A stretch of DNA of 64,000 bases from an uncultured Prevotellaceae bacterium (GCA_902774815.1 CACYJV010000003.1:1-64000), one strand, 5' to 3'. Positions 7,339 through 17,306 are shown, numbered from the stretch's first letter. Numbers and translations: made by a program. Notes: a model not told the origin generated them from the sequence alone.

Positions 7339-9579
7339 ATGAGAAAGAACGACCAAGAAAATGCCAACCCCTTTTTGCAGAAATGGGGAAACGTGCTTGT
7401 ACTGACCGTTGTCGCAATGCTCGCCACGCTAACGCTACTGGGCCTCAGCTACTATTCCTATAAACAGCTCCAAAAAGGCATTGTGCGCTATTCGGAGCGA
7501 GAACTGACCGAGGCAGCCCTCGAAATACGCAACGTCATCAACGCTATGGAGCTTGCCATGCAGAACAATGTGTGGGGTGTGCCGATGCATGCCGACTCTG
7601 TTAACGAGACGCGTGACCTGACTTGCCATGTGGTAAGGGACAACATCCACGTCATGGGATGCGGCGTTGCGTACCGGCCAGAAGAAAACAACGGCGTCAA
7701 ACTTGGTATCTTTGCTTACGACATGGAGTCAGACAGTTCGTCGAACATTGCCATCAGGGACATGCAGTATGACTACACGAAACGCGAATGGTACTACGAA
7801 GTGGAACGAACCAGGCAGCCCCACTGGACAGAACCCTACCTTGGCTTAACCACGAACAGGCTCTCTACAAGCTACTCAATGCCCGTCTTCGACGACGAAG
7901 GCAACATGTCGGCCATTGCGTTTGTCGACGTTTCGTTGGAATGGCTGAACCACGTCATTGACCAAGACAACATCAACCCAAATACCATCAAGATCCTCAT
8001 GTCGAAAACTGGCGAACTGCTGGTTTGTCCAGACATGAGGCTTAACAACACCCGCAGCTTTGTGAAGGCATTGGCCGGAAACACCACCGACACCATGGCA
8101 ACCGAGGTGGAAAGACGCATGCTGGCAGGTGAAACCGGACAGACACAGGTTCGCGACGAAAAAGGTGACAAACTCTACGTCTTCTATGCGCCTGTCAACG
8201 AGCATGTAGGATGGTCAATGGCGGTTGCCAGCTATCACCATGACATCTATCGCAACCTGAATAAAGCGTTGTTCAAGATGGCATTCCTTGCCCTGCTCGG
8301 CATAGCCCTGCTTGCCATCATCCTATGGGGAGTCACCCGACAGGCACGCCGACTGCAGCACATCCGCAACGAAAAGGAGCGCATTGGCAGCGAGCTGCGC
8401 ATTGCTCACGACATCCAGCAGACCATGATTCCGAAGGACTTCCCGCCCTATCCAGAGCGCGATGACGTCATTATCTACGGACTGCTTGAACCTGCCAAAT
8501 ATGTAGGTGGCGACCTGTTCGACTTCTACATTCGCGATGAGAAACTGTTCTTCTGTATAGGCGACGTGTCGGGCAAGGGAATTCCTGCCTCACTGGTCAT
8601 GGCCGTCACACGGTCGCTCTTCCGTACCATCTCTGCCCATGAGGCCAATGTCTCGCGCATCATGGACCTGATGAACGAGTCGATGGCCGATACTAATGAG
8701 TCAATGATGTTCGTCACGCTCTTCCTGGGCGTGCTCGACCTGCCTACCGGCCGACTGCGCTACTGCAATGCCGGACATGACGCACCGCTGATCATCGAGA
8801 ACGCCGCTCCCAATCAGGACGGCAACGGCATCAGGCCACTCCCCGTTGTTCCCAACCTGCCACTGGGCATTATGCAAGGCTATAAGTACGAAGGGCAGGA
8901 AGACTTGGTGAAACCCCATAGCATCATCTTCCTTTACACCGACGGACTCACCGAGGCTGAGAACGAAAGCCACGCTCAGTTTGGCGAGGAAAATGTCGTC
9001 CAAACCATCAACTCCTACCGGAAGGAAAACTCCACGGAAGATGCCAAGGAACTCATCAGCATCATGAAACTGAAGGTGAAGGAGTTTGCCGGGGCTGCCG
9101 AACAGAGCGACGACCTGACCATGCTCGCCATCGACTACACCAAAGAACTCAGAGACATTAAGCTTAAGCGATCCATCACGCTGCCCAACGACGTGCAAAC
9201 CATTCCCCAACTGAGTGAGTTCGTGGAAGGCGTTGCCGAAGAACTGCAGTTCAACATGGAGGACACGATGAGCCTCAACTTGGCTTTGGAGGAAGCGGTG
9301 GTCAACGTCATGAACTATGCCTATCCCAAGGGAACTGTAGGCACCGTAACCATTGATGCCGAAGCCAGCGACGAGCGACTGAAGTTTGTCATTACCGACC
9401 AAGGCGCCCCCTTCGACCCAACTGCCAAGGAGAATGCCGACATCACCCTTTCCGTTGAAGATCGCCCCATCGGTGGTTTGGGCATCTTCCTCGTTCGACA
9501 GCTGATGGACTCCATCAACTACGAGCGCGTCAACGGTTGCAATGTGCTCACGCTGAGAAAGAAGCTGGGTGATGGATGA
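7339..9579 (+). CDS. Cache-domain sensor with SpoIIE phosphatase and RsbW-like kinase domains
   Basis: An inner-membrane regulator of 746 residues. Order: TM1 (about 18-40), a periplasmic Cache-like sensor domain (to about 300), TM2 (about 312-335), a coiled linker, a PP2C/SpoIIE phosphatase with metal-ligand motifs VGGDLFDF and GDVSGKG, and a C-terminal HATPase_c domain with N-box ALEEAVVNVMNYAYP and DQGAPFDP / GGLGIFLV motifs. Such proteins switch STAS-domain partners: the phosphatase dephosphorylates and the RsbW-like domain would phosphorylate the STAS serine. A STAS gene lies two genes downstream (11505). The signal sensed is unknown. The start at 7339 rather than 7288 is chosen because a -7 promoter box overlaps the upstream codons. 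Confidence 0.85.
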   Translation: MRKNDQENANPFLQKWGNVLVLTVVAMLATLTLLGLSYYSYKQLQKGIVRYSERELTEAALEIRNVINAMELAMQNNVWGVPMHADSVNETRDLTCHVVRDNIHVMGCGVAYRPEENNGVKLGIFAYDMESDSSSNIAIRDMQYDYTKREWYYEVERTRQPHWTEPYLGLTTNRLSTSYSMPVFDDEGNMSAIAFVDVSLEWLNHVIDQDNINPNTIKILMSKTGELLVCPDMRLNNTRSFVKALAGNTTDTMATEVERRMLAGETGQTQVRDEKGDKLYVFYAPVNEHVGWSMAVASYHHDIYRNLNKALFKMAFLALLGIALLAIILWGVTRQARRLQHIRNEKERIGSELRIAHDIQQTMIPKDFPPYPERDDVIIYGLLEPAKYVGGDLFDFYIRDEKLFFCIGDVSGKGIPASLVMAVTRSLFRTISAHEANVSRIMDLMNESMADTNESMMFVTLFLGVLDLPTGRLRYCNAGHDAPLIIENAAPNQDGNGIRPLPVVPNLPLGIMQGYKYEGQEDLVKPHSIIFLYTDGLTEAENESHAQFGEENVVQTINSYRKENSTEDAKELISIMKLKVKEFAGAAEQSDDLTMLAIDYTKELRDIKLKRSITLPNDVQTIPQLSEFVEGVAEELQFNMEDTMSLNLALEEAVVNVMNYAYPKGTVGTVTIDAEASDERLKFVITDQGAPFDPTAKENADITLSVEDRPIGGLGIFLVRQLMDSINYERVNGCNVLTLRKKLGDG

Positions 9580-9616
9580 TGAGTGTTGGGTGATGAACGT
9601 TTAGTATTAAGCGTAG

Positions 9617-9638
9617 GGGCTGACCCCTGTGTCTGCCC
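9617..9638. repeat. dispersed palindrome, copy 1
   Basis: GGGCTGAC (9617-9624) pairs with GTCTGCCC (9631-9638) apart from one position. The same unit recurs at 13493-13514 and 22849-22870, flanked by a ctac/gtag word. The gap 9571-9612 also carries the gatgggtgatg low-complexity word found in other gaps of this window. Confidence 0.75.
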
Positions 9639-9678
9639 GCCGCATAATGTTGAAGTTAATTAGCTATATCATAACGAA

Positions 9679-11475
9679 GTGGAAACGATCATATTTCTTG
9701 GACTGAGCCTGCAGGCATGGATCACCATCGCCACCATCATGGGGGTGTTCGTGGTACTTTTGCGCACGCATATACCTGCCGAAGTCGTCTTTCTAGGAGC
9801 ACTCACCATACTTCTCGTCACGGGCATCGTCACCGAAGAGGAAGGAATGGCTGGTTTCGGTTCAGAACCCGTCGTGGTTCACGCCGCCTTCTTCGTGATC
9901 ATTGCCGGACTGATGCAGTCGGGTGTGCTCTATTGGCTCACGCAACACCTGTTGGGCGATCAGCCCAGCTACCGGCGTGCCATCATCAAGCTCATGATGC
10001 CTGTCAGCGTTCTTGCTGCATTGCTCAACAGTGTCAACGTGGTGGCCATGTTCATCGACACCGTGAAGATATGGGCGCGGCGCATCGACATCTCACCTTC
10101 GCGACTGCTGCTCCCCTTAAGCTACGCGGCTACACTCGGTGGTACTTGCACGTTGTTGGGCAACTCGTCGAACCTCGTCGTTGCAGGTCTCTACATGGAG
10201 AAGACGGGCAAGACCATCGGCCTGTTCGAACCACTGTTGCCAGGACTCATCCTGACCTTCGTGGGCGTGACCATCGTCATCCTTATGCGCAACCTCATCC
10301 CGAAGCGCGAATCGCCCGAACAGTCGTTCGAGACGACCAGCGACTACACCGTCGAACTGCTCGTTCCCACCGACAATCCTGCCGTAGGACTCACCGTGGG
10401 CGAGGCCAAGCTGCAGCAGGTAAAAGGCGGCTCGCTCATCGAAATAGTCCGTTTCGACAAGGAAATCATCATGCCTGTACCCGACGACGAGTTCATTTTG
10501 GGTGGCGACCGACTCATCTATGCCGGACAAATCAACGAGATACTCGAACTGAAACGGTCGCATGGCCTCGTGGCTGCCGACCACCACGTCTATAATATCA
10601 GCGAAATCGACAGCAACCGCAAATTGCGCACCGCCTATGTGACCTTTGGCAGCGAACTCATCGGGCAGAAGATGACCGATTGCGACTTCGAACGCCAGAA
10701 CGATATGGTGCTCGTTGCAGTGGCCCGACAGGGAAAACGCGTCGATGGACAGCCACGCGAGATAGTCCTTCAGGCTGGCGACACACTGCTGCTGGAGTGC
10801 CCGCCCAAGAGCGACGACCAGCTGGAGCGCATCAACCGTCGCAACCTGCAGTTCTTCGACTCGCAGTTCGTGCCGCAGATAGGACCTCGAACCATCACCG
10901 CAGCCATCATTCTGCTGCTGATGTTCTTCATCTCGTCCTTCCATCTGATGCCCCTCATGGCCGTCACCATGCTCGCGGCAGGTGCCATGCTCGTGACCAA
11001 GTGCTGCCGCATGGATCGTGTCGTGAAGTACATTGAGTGGGAACTGCTGCTCATTATTGGTGCCACCGTCGTCTTTTCCGTAGCCATCACCAAGACAGGC
11101 ATCGCACAGACCGTAGCCGAAAGTGTGCTCGACGTCTGCGGAACCAATCCTTATGTGGTCATGGCAGTGATGTGCCTCTTGGCATCCTTCGTCAGCGAGT
11201 TTGTCAGCGACGTGGGTAGCAGTGCCGTATTCTTCCCCATCATCTGGCAACAGGCCGATGCGCTGGGCTGCAATCCCATGCCTTTCGTCATGTCGCTCAT
11301 GTTGTCGGTCACCATCAGTTTCTCATCGCCCATCGGATCGAACACTCACATGCTCATCTATGGTCCTGGTAGCTTCCACTTCTCCGACTTCGCGCGGCTG
11401 GGCATCGTCATGCACATCGTGCTGCTTGCCGTACTGCTTGCCGTGGTGAACATCATCTATCCCCTATACGTATAA
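9679..11475 (+). CDS. SLC13/DASS-type permease with two RCK_C (TrkA-C) domains
   Basis: A 598-residue inner-membrane transporter. Hydrophobic helices fill residues 1-210 and 400-598, with two soluble TrkA-C domains between (about 232-300 and 315-390; VGGSLIEI-like and GDTLLLECPP strands). The membrane part matches the ArsB/NhaD/SLC13 superfamily, including the TCTLLGNSSNLV and SFSSPIGSNTHML half-sites that carry SNT/SNP-like substrate and sodium motifs. Members move anions such as sulfate or dicarboxylates; the substrate here is not predictable. The start is GTG at 9679, giving METIIFLGL. It sits between the phosphatase gene and the STAS gene in one run of plus-strand genes, suggesting cotranscription. 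Confidence 0.85.
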   Translation: METIIFLGLSLQAWITIATIMGVFVVLLRTHIPAEVVFLGALTILLVTGIVTEEEGMAGFGSEPVVVHAAFFVIIAGLMQSGVLYWLTQHLLGDQPSYRRAIIKLMMPVSVLAALLNSVNVVAMFIDTVKIWARRIDISPSRLLLPLSYAATLGGTCTLLGNSSNLVVAGLYMEKTGKTIGLFEPLLPGLILTFVGVTIVILMRNLIPKRESPEQSFETTSDYTVELLVPTDNPAVGLTVGEAKLQQVKGGSLIEIVRFDKEIIMPVPDDEFILGGDRLIYAGQINEILELKRSHGLVAADHHVYNISEIDSNRKLRTAYVTFGSELIGQKMTDCDFERQNDMVLVAVARQGKRVDGQPREIVLQAGDTLLLECPPKSDDQLERINRRNLQFFDSQFVPQIGPRTITAAIILLLMFFISSFHLMPLMAVTMLAAGAMLVTKCCRMDRVVKYIEWELLLIIGATVVFSVAITKTGIAQTVAESVLDVCGTNPYVVMAVMCLLASFVSEFVSDVGSSAVFFPIIWQQADALGCNPMPFVMSLMLSVTISFSSPIGSNTHMLIYGPGSFHFSDFARLGIVMHIVLLAVLLAVVNIIYPLYV

Positions 11476-11504
11476 CCATCACTCAACAACTATCACCCAA
11501 AATT

Positions 11505-11807
11505 ATGAAGACAACTATCAAAGAAGAAAACGAACTCTATGTGGTGTACTTCGACGGACGGCTCGACACAGCTGCCGCACCCGAGACTGAAAAGACCGTG
11601 CTCCCCATCCTCGAGGGCAAAGGACGCGACATCATCCTCGATTGCAGCCTTCTGGAGTACATCTCTTCCAGCGGACTGCGCATCTTCCTCAATCTCCTGA
11701 AGAATGCCAAGTCAAAGGGCAACCACGTCTTCATCCAGAACATCAACGAAGGCATCCAGAAGGTGTTCAAGATGACTGGTTTCTACAACCTCTTTGAGTT
11801 CAAATAA
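11505..11807 (+). CDS. STAS-domain anti-sigma-factor antagonist-like protein
   Basis: A 100-residue single STAS domain. The phosphorylatable serine lies in [17 protein letters not shown], the conserved SpoIIAA/RsbV site, and the C-terminal helix [14 protein letters not shown] is typical. It is probably the substrate of the SpoIIE/RsbW-like protein at 7339-9579. No sigma factor of the SigB/SigF group is nearby, so the downstream output may be a non-sigma partner. It lies 29 bp after the transporter and 5 bp before ruvB. Confidence 0.9.
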   Translation: MKTTIKEENELYVVYFDGRLDTAAAPETEKTVLPILEGKGRDIILDCSLLEYISSSGLRIFLNLLKNAKSKGNHVFIQNINEGIQKVFKMTGFYNLFEFK

Positions 11808-11812
11808 AAAGC

Positions 11813-12850
11813 ATGAACGACGATTTCGACATTCGCGAAGAGCGACTCTCGCAAGGCGAAAAGGATTTCGAGAACGCACTACGCCCACTGAAGTTCAACG
11901 ACTTCAGCGGCCAGCAGAGCGTCGTCGAAAACCTCGAAGTGTTTGTCGAGGCTGCCAAATATCGCGGAGAACCGCTCGACCACACACTCCTGCACGGACC
12001 GCCGGGACTTGGAAAGACTACCCTCTCTAACATCATAGCCAATGAGCTGGGGGTAGGATTCAAGATCACCAGTGGACCTGTGCTCGACAAACCTGGCGAC
12101 CTCGCAGGCATACTGACCTCGCTCGAGCCGCGCGACGTGCTCTTCATCGACGAGATTCACCGCCTTTCGCCCGTGGTTGAGGAATACCTCTATTCGGCCA
12201 TGGAGGACTATCGTATCGACATCATGATCGACAAGGGTCCCTCGGCACGCAGCATCCAGATCGACCTGAACCCGTTCACACTCGTCGGAGCCACCACTCG
12301 TTCAGGCCTGCTCACCGCTCCGCTGCGCGCACGATTCGGCATCAACCTCCACTTGGAGTACTACGACCCGCTCACCCTGCAACGCATCATCAAACGTTCA
12401 GCAGCCATCCTCCAGGTGCCCATCGACGACGAGGCCGCAATGGAGATCGCTCGTCGTTCACGCGGCACGCCCCGTATCGCCAACGCCCTGTTGCGACGTG
12501 TGCGCGACTTTGCACAGGTGAAGGGCTCAGGCCGCATCGATCCACGCATCGCAGCTATAGCCCTGAAAGCATTGAACATCGACCAGTACGGGCTCGACGA
12601 AATCGACAACAAGATTCTTCTGACCATCATCGATAAGTTCCGTGGCGGCCCCGTCGGTCTCAGTACCATCGCCACCGCCATCGGCGAGGACACAGGCACT
12701 GTCGAAGAGGTCTATGAGCCGTTCCTCATCATGGAAGGCTTCATCAAGCGCACCCCTCGCGGCCGTATGGCCACTCGCCTTGCCTACGACCACCTGGGCC
12801 GCAACCCCTACTCTGGCAACATCATGGAGCCCAACCTATTCACAGAGTAG
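11813..12850 (+). CDS. ruvB: Holliday junction branch-migration helicase RuvB
   Basis: A 345-residue AAA+ ATPase, the motor of the RuvAB complex that drives branch migration of Holliday junctions. Visible features are Walker [10 protein letters not shown], Walker B DEIHRLS, sensor 1 GATTRSGLL, the arginine-finger region APLRARFG, sensor 2 [18 protein letters not shown], and the C-terminal winged helix ([22 protein letters not shown]). Length is normal. ATG at 11813 is 5 bp after the STAS stop, so translation is probably coupled to the upstream genes. No ruvA or ruvC is adjacent. Confidence 0.98.
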   Translation: MNDDFDIREERLSQGEKDFENALRPLKFNDFSGQQSVVENLEVFVEAAKYRGEPLDHTLLHGPPGLGKTTLSNIIANELGVGFKITSGPVLDKPGDLAGILTSLEPRDVLFIDEIHRLSPVVEEYLYSAMEDYRIDIMIDKGPSARSIQIDLNPFTLVGATTRSGLLTAPLRARFGINLHLEYYDPLTLQRIIKRSAAILQVPIDDEAAMEIARRSRGTPRIANALLRRVRDFAQVKGSGRIDPRIAAIALKALNIDQYGLDEIDNKILLTIIDKFRGGPVGLSTIATAIGEDTGTVEEVYEPFLIMEGFIKRTPRGRMATRLAYDHLGRNPYSGNIMEPNLFTE

Positions 12851-12886
12851 GAGCCCACTACAGCTTATTTTTCCTATTAATAACAA

Positions 12887-12932
12887 AAGCGGATGCAGGT
12901 GGCCATCATTTGGCCCTTCCCCACATCCGCTT
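12887..12932 (+). terminator. probable terminator after ruvB
   Basis: AAGCGGATG (12887-12895) and CATCCGCTT (12924-12932) form a 9-bp stem with a 28-nt loop. The following bases are only moderately T-rich (cattattt), so efficiency is uncertain. Confidence 0.5.
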
Positions 12933-13136
12933 CATTATTTATTGATTCTTATCACCTACCTATAAGTTTCGAGCTCTAAGTTCTTTGCCCACAGTGAACC
13001 GACACAAGGTATTCTCATACCTTCGGCCTCGAAGAGGCTAACCTTCGTACCTACGCACCTGCGAGAAAACAACCTCCGCGCCACTATACCTTCGAGAATA
13101 TAACCCCGAAACTCAGGGGTGGGTAAGAACGGCAGG
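12933..13136. other. non-coding gap
   Basis: No ORF with coding character. It holds repeated ctacg/ccttcg-type words (for example 13012-13110) like those seen before the S46 gene near 670-690. No RNA fold stands out. Confidence 0.4.
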
Positions 13137-13334
13137 TCAGAACCTCATGCCAACGCCAAAAAGGAGGACGTGGCTGTCGCCGAAGAGGCCAGGCTGATAC
13201 TTGTACTCGCCTGAGATGAAATACTGGCCGCTGAGGTCGTACTGCATACCTGCACCGAGTTGTACGCCGCTGTCAGTTTCGTTTTCACCGCCATCGAGGT
13301 CGGAGTGCACGAATGTGACTCCATAGCCCAGCAT
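13137..13334 (-). pseudogene. C-terminal remnant of an outer-membrane beta-barrel protein
   Basis: About 65 residues remain from the Met at 13334. They read as alternating amphipathic beta-strands (GVQLGAGMQYDLSGQYFISG, then EYKYQP) and end in a terminal Phe (GVGMRF), as outer-membrane barrels do. Porin-family barrels are normally 180-250 residues with a signal peptide, and both the signal and most strands are missing. A consensus promoter stands about 25 bp upstream, so an internal deletion may have joined the promoter to the gene's end. A real short protein cannot be excluded, but it lacks any export signal. Confidence 0.6.
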
Positions 13335-13355
13335 GCATTTTCCTGATATATCCGA

Positions 13356-13387
13356 CAAAAGTACAAAGTCTTCGCCAAAATGCCAAA
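13356..13387 (-). promoter_or_regulatory. consensus promoter before the barrel remnant
   Basis: On the minus strand TTTG (13387-13384), a 20-bp spacer and TACTTTTG (13363-13356) match the Bacteroidota consensus exactly. Confidence 0.7.
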
Positions 13388-13492
13388 TTTTGAGGGAGGG
13401 AAAAAGGCAATTTTATCAGGGGCGCGGATGGGATGCCATATCGGGGGCGCGGGGTGCGGAGGATACGAGATTAGTAGCCCCCAAAAAAGTAA

Positions 13493-13514
13493 GGGCAGAC
13501 ACGGGAGTCAGCCC
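13493..13514. repeat. dispersed palindrome, copy 2
   Basis: GGGCAGAC (13493-13500) faces GTCAGCCC (13507-13514) with one mismatch, the same unit as at 9617 and 22849. It lies in a gene-free stretch (13388-13602) otherwise filled with G-rich reiterated words such as ggggcgcgg. Confidence 0.75.
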
Positions 13515-13602
13515 CTACATGTGGCGGTCGCAGCCCCCTACCCCTTTGGGCCGAGCGCTGACATTATGCCTTCTGCAAAGTCATTCTGGCTGTGGGAATC
13601 TC

Positions 13603-16600
13603 TTAATATACTTCCAACTCGTAGATGCGGGCGGCAGCATCCAGGCCTTGGGTGGGGCTGACGACGAAGAGGCGGACATAACGCACCTCAACAGGATCAA
13701 AGGAGCGGTCGACGGTGTTACGACGATTGCCATCAATCATGTCGATGGTGCGCCACTCCTCGCCCGGGTTGTTGCGCCCCTGCAGGAGGCAGGTGCGCGT
13801 GACGTATGAAGGCTGTTCGCTGGCTGCGTTCACCATACGCCAACGGCTGATGCTGGTGGGCTTGCCAAAGTCGAACGCCACGTAGTTTGGCGCAGGCTGG
13901 CTGTCGCACCACTTCGTGTGTTCGTCGCCATCGACGAGCAGTGCAGCCCGCTCGTTGTGGTTCACCTCGCCTGACACGGCAACGATGGTGGCTGACTTCA
14001 ACAGGTTAAGCGAGGCCTTCAGTGCGGTCGGTGAGGATGTTGTGCCTGCACCATTGAGCACCGTTTCGCCATTGGCGGGGAAGGAAGTCTTGAAGAGGGG
14101 TGCTGCGGGCACGGTGGCTGCCTCGGCGGGCGTCAGGGTGGCGGCGAAGACGACCACATGGCCGTCGTTGGGCAGCTGTACCTGGCGTACGCCCTTCGGG
14201 ATGTCGATGACCACGCGGAACATATAGGTGAACTCATAAGGCTCGTCGCCCGTGGCCGAATGGCGGTGGCTGCCCACCCATGCCACGTCGGCATCTTTCA
14301 GGTGACCCGTGGTCTGCCCATCGTGGCCCCACTGGCCTACGAAACCGCTGTAGAAGGGCACAAAGACGGTCTGCTGAGTGCGGCCAACGGTGAACGTGGC
14401 CTGGCGGTCGTCATTGTCGGATGCCACGAGCAGGTGTAACTGGCGTGCCGTGGTGGCCTCGCCAGGCAGGTCGATGACGTTGCCGCGACATGAGAGGCCG
14501 TTGGCGGCATCTCTCTCGCCCAGCTGGAAGGGTACACAGTTGACCATGAACGGACCTTCGGGCAGCAGTTCGGCGGCATAGCTATAGCCACCTTCGAAGT
14601 CGGCAGCGCTGCGGAAGGCGTTGTAAGTGGCGCAGGAACGATCGAAGGGCAGTTGCAGGCTGACGGCTGGCGATGGGCTATTGACGGATGTCGACGGCTT
14701 GGCGAGCTGCACTTTGAAGGTCTTCACGCTGAAGGGCTTGATGTCGACCTGCAGCGAACGGCCTGCGAAGGGTGCTGCACCAAGGGTACGCTCGGTGCCA
14801 TCGGCCTCGACAGCCTTCACGATGTCAGCAGCAAAGGTGAGGTCGGCCTTCTGTGCGGCCTTTCCACCCAACTCGTAGACACGGATGACGTACTCGTCGC
14901 TGACCTCGGCACGTTTCAGGGCGCGCACCACCACGTTGGGATTACTGCTGCTGACGAACGAGAACGTGCGCCCCAGCTGTCCCTTGTGAGGCGTGGCAAC
15001 GAAGGCGCGGAGCGGACTGTTCAGACCATCGGCCTGAGCCACTGCCGAAGCGGCATTGAGCGGTCCTTCGTGGCCCACGAGGCTGTAGGTGAACACGTGG
15101 TGACCGAAGTCCTGGCGAGCCTGATAGGCAAAGTTATGGGCGGGCTTCGGCGAATAGAGCAGCGACAGGCGCAGCGTGTTGTCGTCGGGCTTATCCCAAC
15201 CGTAGCGCGAGTCGTTGAGCAACGTCACGCCATAGCTGCCGCTGCGGTCGGTAAGGTCGGTCCACTGGTGGGCATAGACCTCGAACATGTTGTCGCGATT
15301 GTTGCCCCGACGCACGTTACCCAGACCGATATCGTAGGTGGCCTCGGCATTGCTCACGCTGAGCGGGAACTCTGCCTTCAGCAGGGCATTGAGCGAACGC
15401 CAGTCGACCTCGTTCTCGAAGTCGATGCGCGAGGCGAGGGCGCCCTCGTAGAGGTGGATGCGCTGAACGACGACCGACTCGCCGTAGCGTTTGCTGATGA
15501 CGAGCGTCTGGCGCAAGCGTCCCTGCTCGACCTTCACCTGCACATCGTCGTGGACGGGCAGAGGAGCCTTGTCGAGCGTGGCCTTCTGAATTTCCCAGGC
15601 AGGCCAAGCCTCTGAACGGCAGTCGTCGAACACCACCAGGCGCAGGCTCTTGCCTTGAGCCACCAGCTCGCGATTGGCCTTCTTGTCGAACAGCGACACG
15701 ACATCGCCATGGGCATCGACAGTGAGGCGATAGCAGGAGTTCTCGATTTGCCGGGGGTTGGGAGCGGGGTGCTTCGCGCTGACGGGGCTGCCCTTCTTCA
15801 CGCTATAGACGGCGAAACCTGCAGCGGGGACCTGTGCCTCGAAGAGCAGTTGTGAGCGGCCGTCCTTCACAAACACCTCGGAGCGCACGCGACGGCCATC
15901 GGGGCCTGTCACCTGACAGCTGACAGGGCTGTCGAACCACACCTCGGCGATGGAGGTCACGGGACGCGCCTCGCTGTTGAATACAACAACGGGCTGTCCG
16001 CCAACCTGCGTGTTCAGCTCGCTGGTGATGGCAGAGATGCTGTGCGTCATGATGTTGCCAAAAGTCTGCAGTGCCAGCAACTCGTCGTTCCACGAGAACT
16101 CGTAGGCACGCGGGATGGAGGTGCCCGTCACGTCGTCGTGGAACTGGTGCCAGATGACGCGCTGCCAGGTTTGCGTGAGTCGCTCGGCGGGATAAGCGGC
16201 AACGCCCAGCCAGTCGGCCACGACGGCCGAGCGTTCGGCTGCATCGCCAAGATGCTCGTTCTGGCGGTTGTAGAGTTTCATGGCAGCCTGCGAGGTGTAA
16301 CAGCCGTTGCCGTGGACGTCCATCGTCAGCTCGCCATCGAAGACGGGCAACTCGGGATGGTTCTCGTAGGGCAGGTAGTCTCGGTAGAGCTGATCGCTCG
16401 TGGCACTCACGATTTGGATGGGTCCGTCGCCAACGATGCCTTTCTCGACGGCACGCACCGAGGGTATGGTGGGCGAGCCTCCGATGTCACCCGTTCCGTA
16501 GTAGCGGTAGACGGTTGAAAGGGGGCTCTCGGCAATCTCCTTCGTAATGATTTCGCTGTGCGAGAGGTCTTCATCCTTCCAGCGCTGACCATAGCCGAAG

Positions 16601-17217
16601 CCGTGCGTCATCATGATGCGACTGCCGTCGATGCCCTGCCACAGTCCGATGGTGAACGGGTAGCGGCGGTTGCCCTCGTAGAAGGGCTTCGTGCGCCACA
16701 TGAGCTTCTGCGAGGAGAATCCGATGAGCCCGCAGTGGGCAGCCAGCGTGGGCAGCGTGTAAGGGAAGCCGAAGCAGTCGGGAAGGAAGATGTCAGTGCC
16801 CTCGGTGTTGAACTCCTTGCGATAGAAGGTCTGACCGAGAAGGACGTTGCGGAGGAACGACTCGGGCGAGCCTATGATGACCTCGTTGGCATCCCAGCTG
16901 CTGCCTGCGATGTGCCAGCGTCCGTTTTGGATGTAATTCTTCATCTCCTCGTATTCGAGCGGATAGTACTCCTTCATCCAGGAATACTTCACTGCTCCCT
17001 CGAAATTGAAAATGTAGTTGGGATACTTCTTCAGCAGCATCAGGTTCTGCTGGAGCGTGTTGCGGATGTGGTCGCGGATCGTGGCTTGCACGTCCCAGTT
17101 CCACTGTGTGTCGAGATGCGCATCGGCCACCATGTAAGCCTTCATGGTCTTCTGCTGGGCACTGATGCCGACTGCTGTGAGGATTGTCATAGCGAATACG
17201 AGGATTCTTTTCATCAT
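13603..17217 (-). CDS. GH38 alpha-mannosidase with C-terminal CBM32 (F5/8 C) domain
   Basis: A 1204-residue secreted enzyme. After a signal peptide (to about SAQ, 19-21) comes the GH38 catalytic barrel: DAHLDTQWNW supplies zinc ligands His34 and Asp36, FLPDCFGF carries the predicted nucleophile Asp147, and WHQFHDDVTGTS supplies a further zinc histidine. Middle beta domains follow, and residues about 1070-1204 form a discoidin-like CBM32 (LLVDGDEHTKWCDS, then FDFGKP and VRYVRLFV). GH38 enzymes hydrolyse alpha-mannosidic bonds. With GH76 and GH18-like genes in the same island, mannan or N-glycan trimming is the likely job. It has its own promoter at 17275-17306. Confidence 0.93.
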   Translation of the reverse strand: MMKRILVFAMTILTAVGISAQQKTMKAYMVADAHLDTQWNWDVQATIRDHIRNTLQQNLMLLKKYPNYIFNFEGAVKYSWMKEYYPLEYEEMKNYIQNGRWHIAGSSWDANEVIIGSPESFLRNVLLGQTFYRKEFNTEGTDIFLPDCFGFPYTLPTLAAHCGLIGFSSQKLMWRTKPFYEGNRRYPFTIGLWQGIDGSRIMMTHGFGYGQRWKDEDLSHSEIITKEIAESPLSTVYRYYGTGDIGGSPTIPSVRAVEKGIVGDGPIQIVSATSDQLYRDYLPYENHPELPVFDGELTMDVHGNGCYTSQAAMKLYNRQNEHLGDAAERSAVVADWLGVAAYPAERLTQTWQRVIWHQFHDDVTGTSIPRAYEFSWNDELLALQTFGNIMTHSISAITSELNTQVGGQPVVVFNSEARPVTSIAEVWFDSPVSCQVTGPDGRRVRSEVFVKDGRSQLLFEAQVPAAGFAVYSVKKGSPVSAKHPAPNPRQIENSCYRLTVDAHGDVVSLFDKKANRELVAQGKSLRLVVFDDCRSEAWPAWEIQKATLDKAPLPVHDDVQVKVEQGRLRQTLVISKRYGESVVVQRIHLYEGALASRIDFENEVDWRSLNALLKAEFPLSVSNAEATYDIGLGNVRRGNNRDNMFEVYAHQWTDLTDRSGSYGVTLLNDSRYGWDKPDDNTLRLSLLYSPKPAHNFAYQARQDFGHHVFTYSLVGHEGPLNAASAVAQADGLNSPLRAFVATPHKGQLGRTFSFVSSSNPNVVVRALKRAEVSDEYVIRVYELGGKAAQKADLTFAADIVKAVEADGTERTLGAAPFAGRSLQVDIKPFSVKTFKVQLAKPSTSVNSPSPAVSLQLPFDRSCATYNAFRSAADFEGGYSYAAELLPEGPFMVNCVPFQLGERDAANGLSCRGNVIDLPGEATTARQLHLLVASDNDDRQATFTVGRTQQTVFVPFYSGFVGQWGHDGQTTGHLKDADVAWVGSHRHSATGDEPYEFTYMFRVVIDIPKGVRQVQLPNDGHVVVFAATLTPAEAATVPAAPLFKTSFPANGETVLNGAGTTSSPTALKASLNLLKSATIVAVSGEVNHNERAALLVDGDEHTKWCDSQPAPNYVAFDFGKPTSISRWRMVNAASEQPSYVTRTCLLQGRNNPGEEWRTIDMIDGNRRNTVDRSFDPVEVRYVRLFVVSPTQGLDAAARIYELEVY

Positions 17218-17274
17218 GTTATTGTGTGGTTATGGGCGCCTGAGGCGCGGTTTAGAATAGTTCGATGCTTGTTG

Positions 17275-17306
17275 CAAAGTTCGCAAAAAAACCTGAGATA
17301 TGCAAA
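17275..17306 (-). promoter_or_regulatory. promoter of the GH38 gene
   Basis: Minus strand: TTTG (17306-17303), a 20-bp spacer, GAACTTTG (17282-17275), one base from TAnnTTTG. It suggests the GH38 gene can be transcribed separately from the C10 protease gene upstream. Confidence 0.6.

Noticed and set aside
14653-15615. 320-residue plus-strand ORF opposite the GH38 gene
   Set aside because: Antisense shadow without any domain; the GH38 frame is unambiguous.
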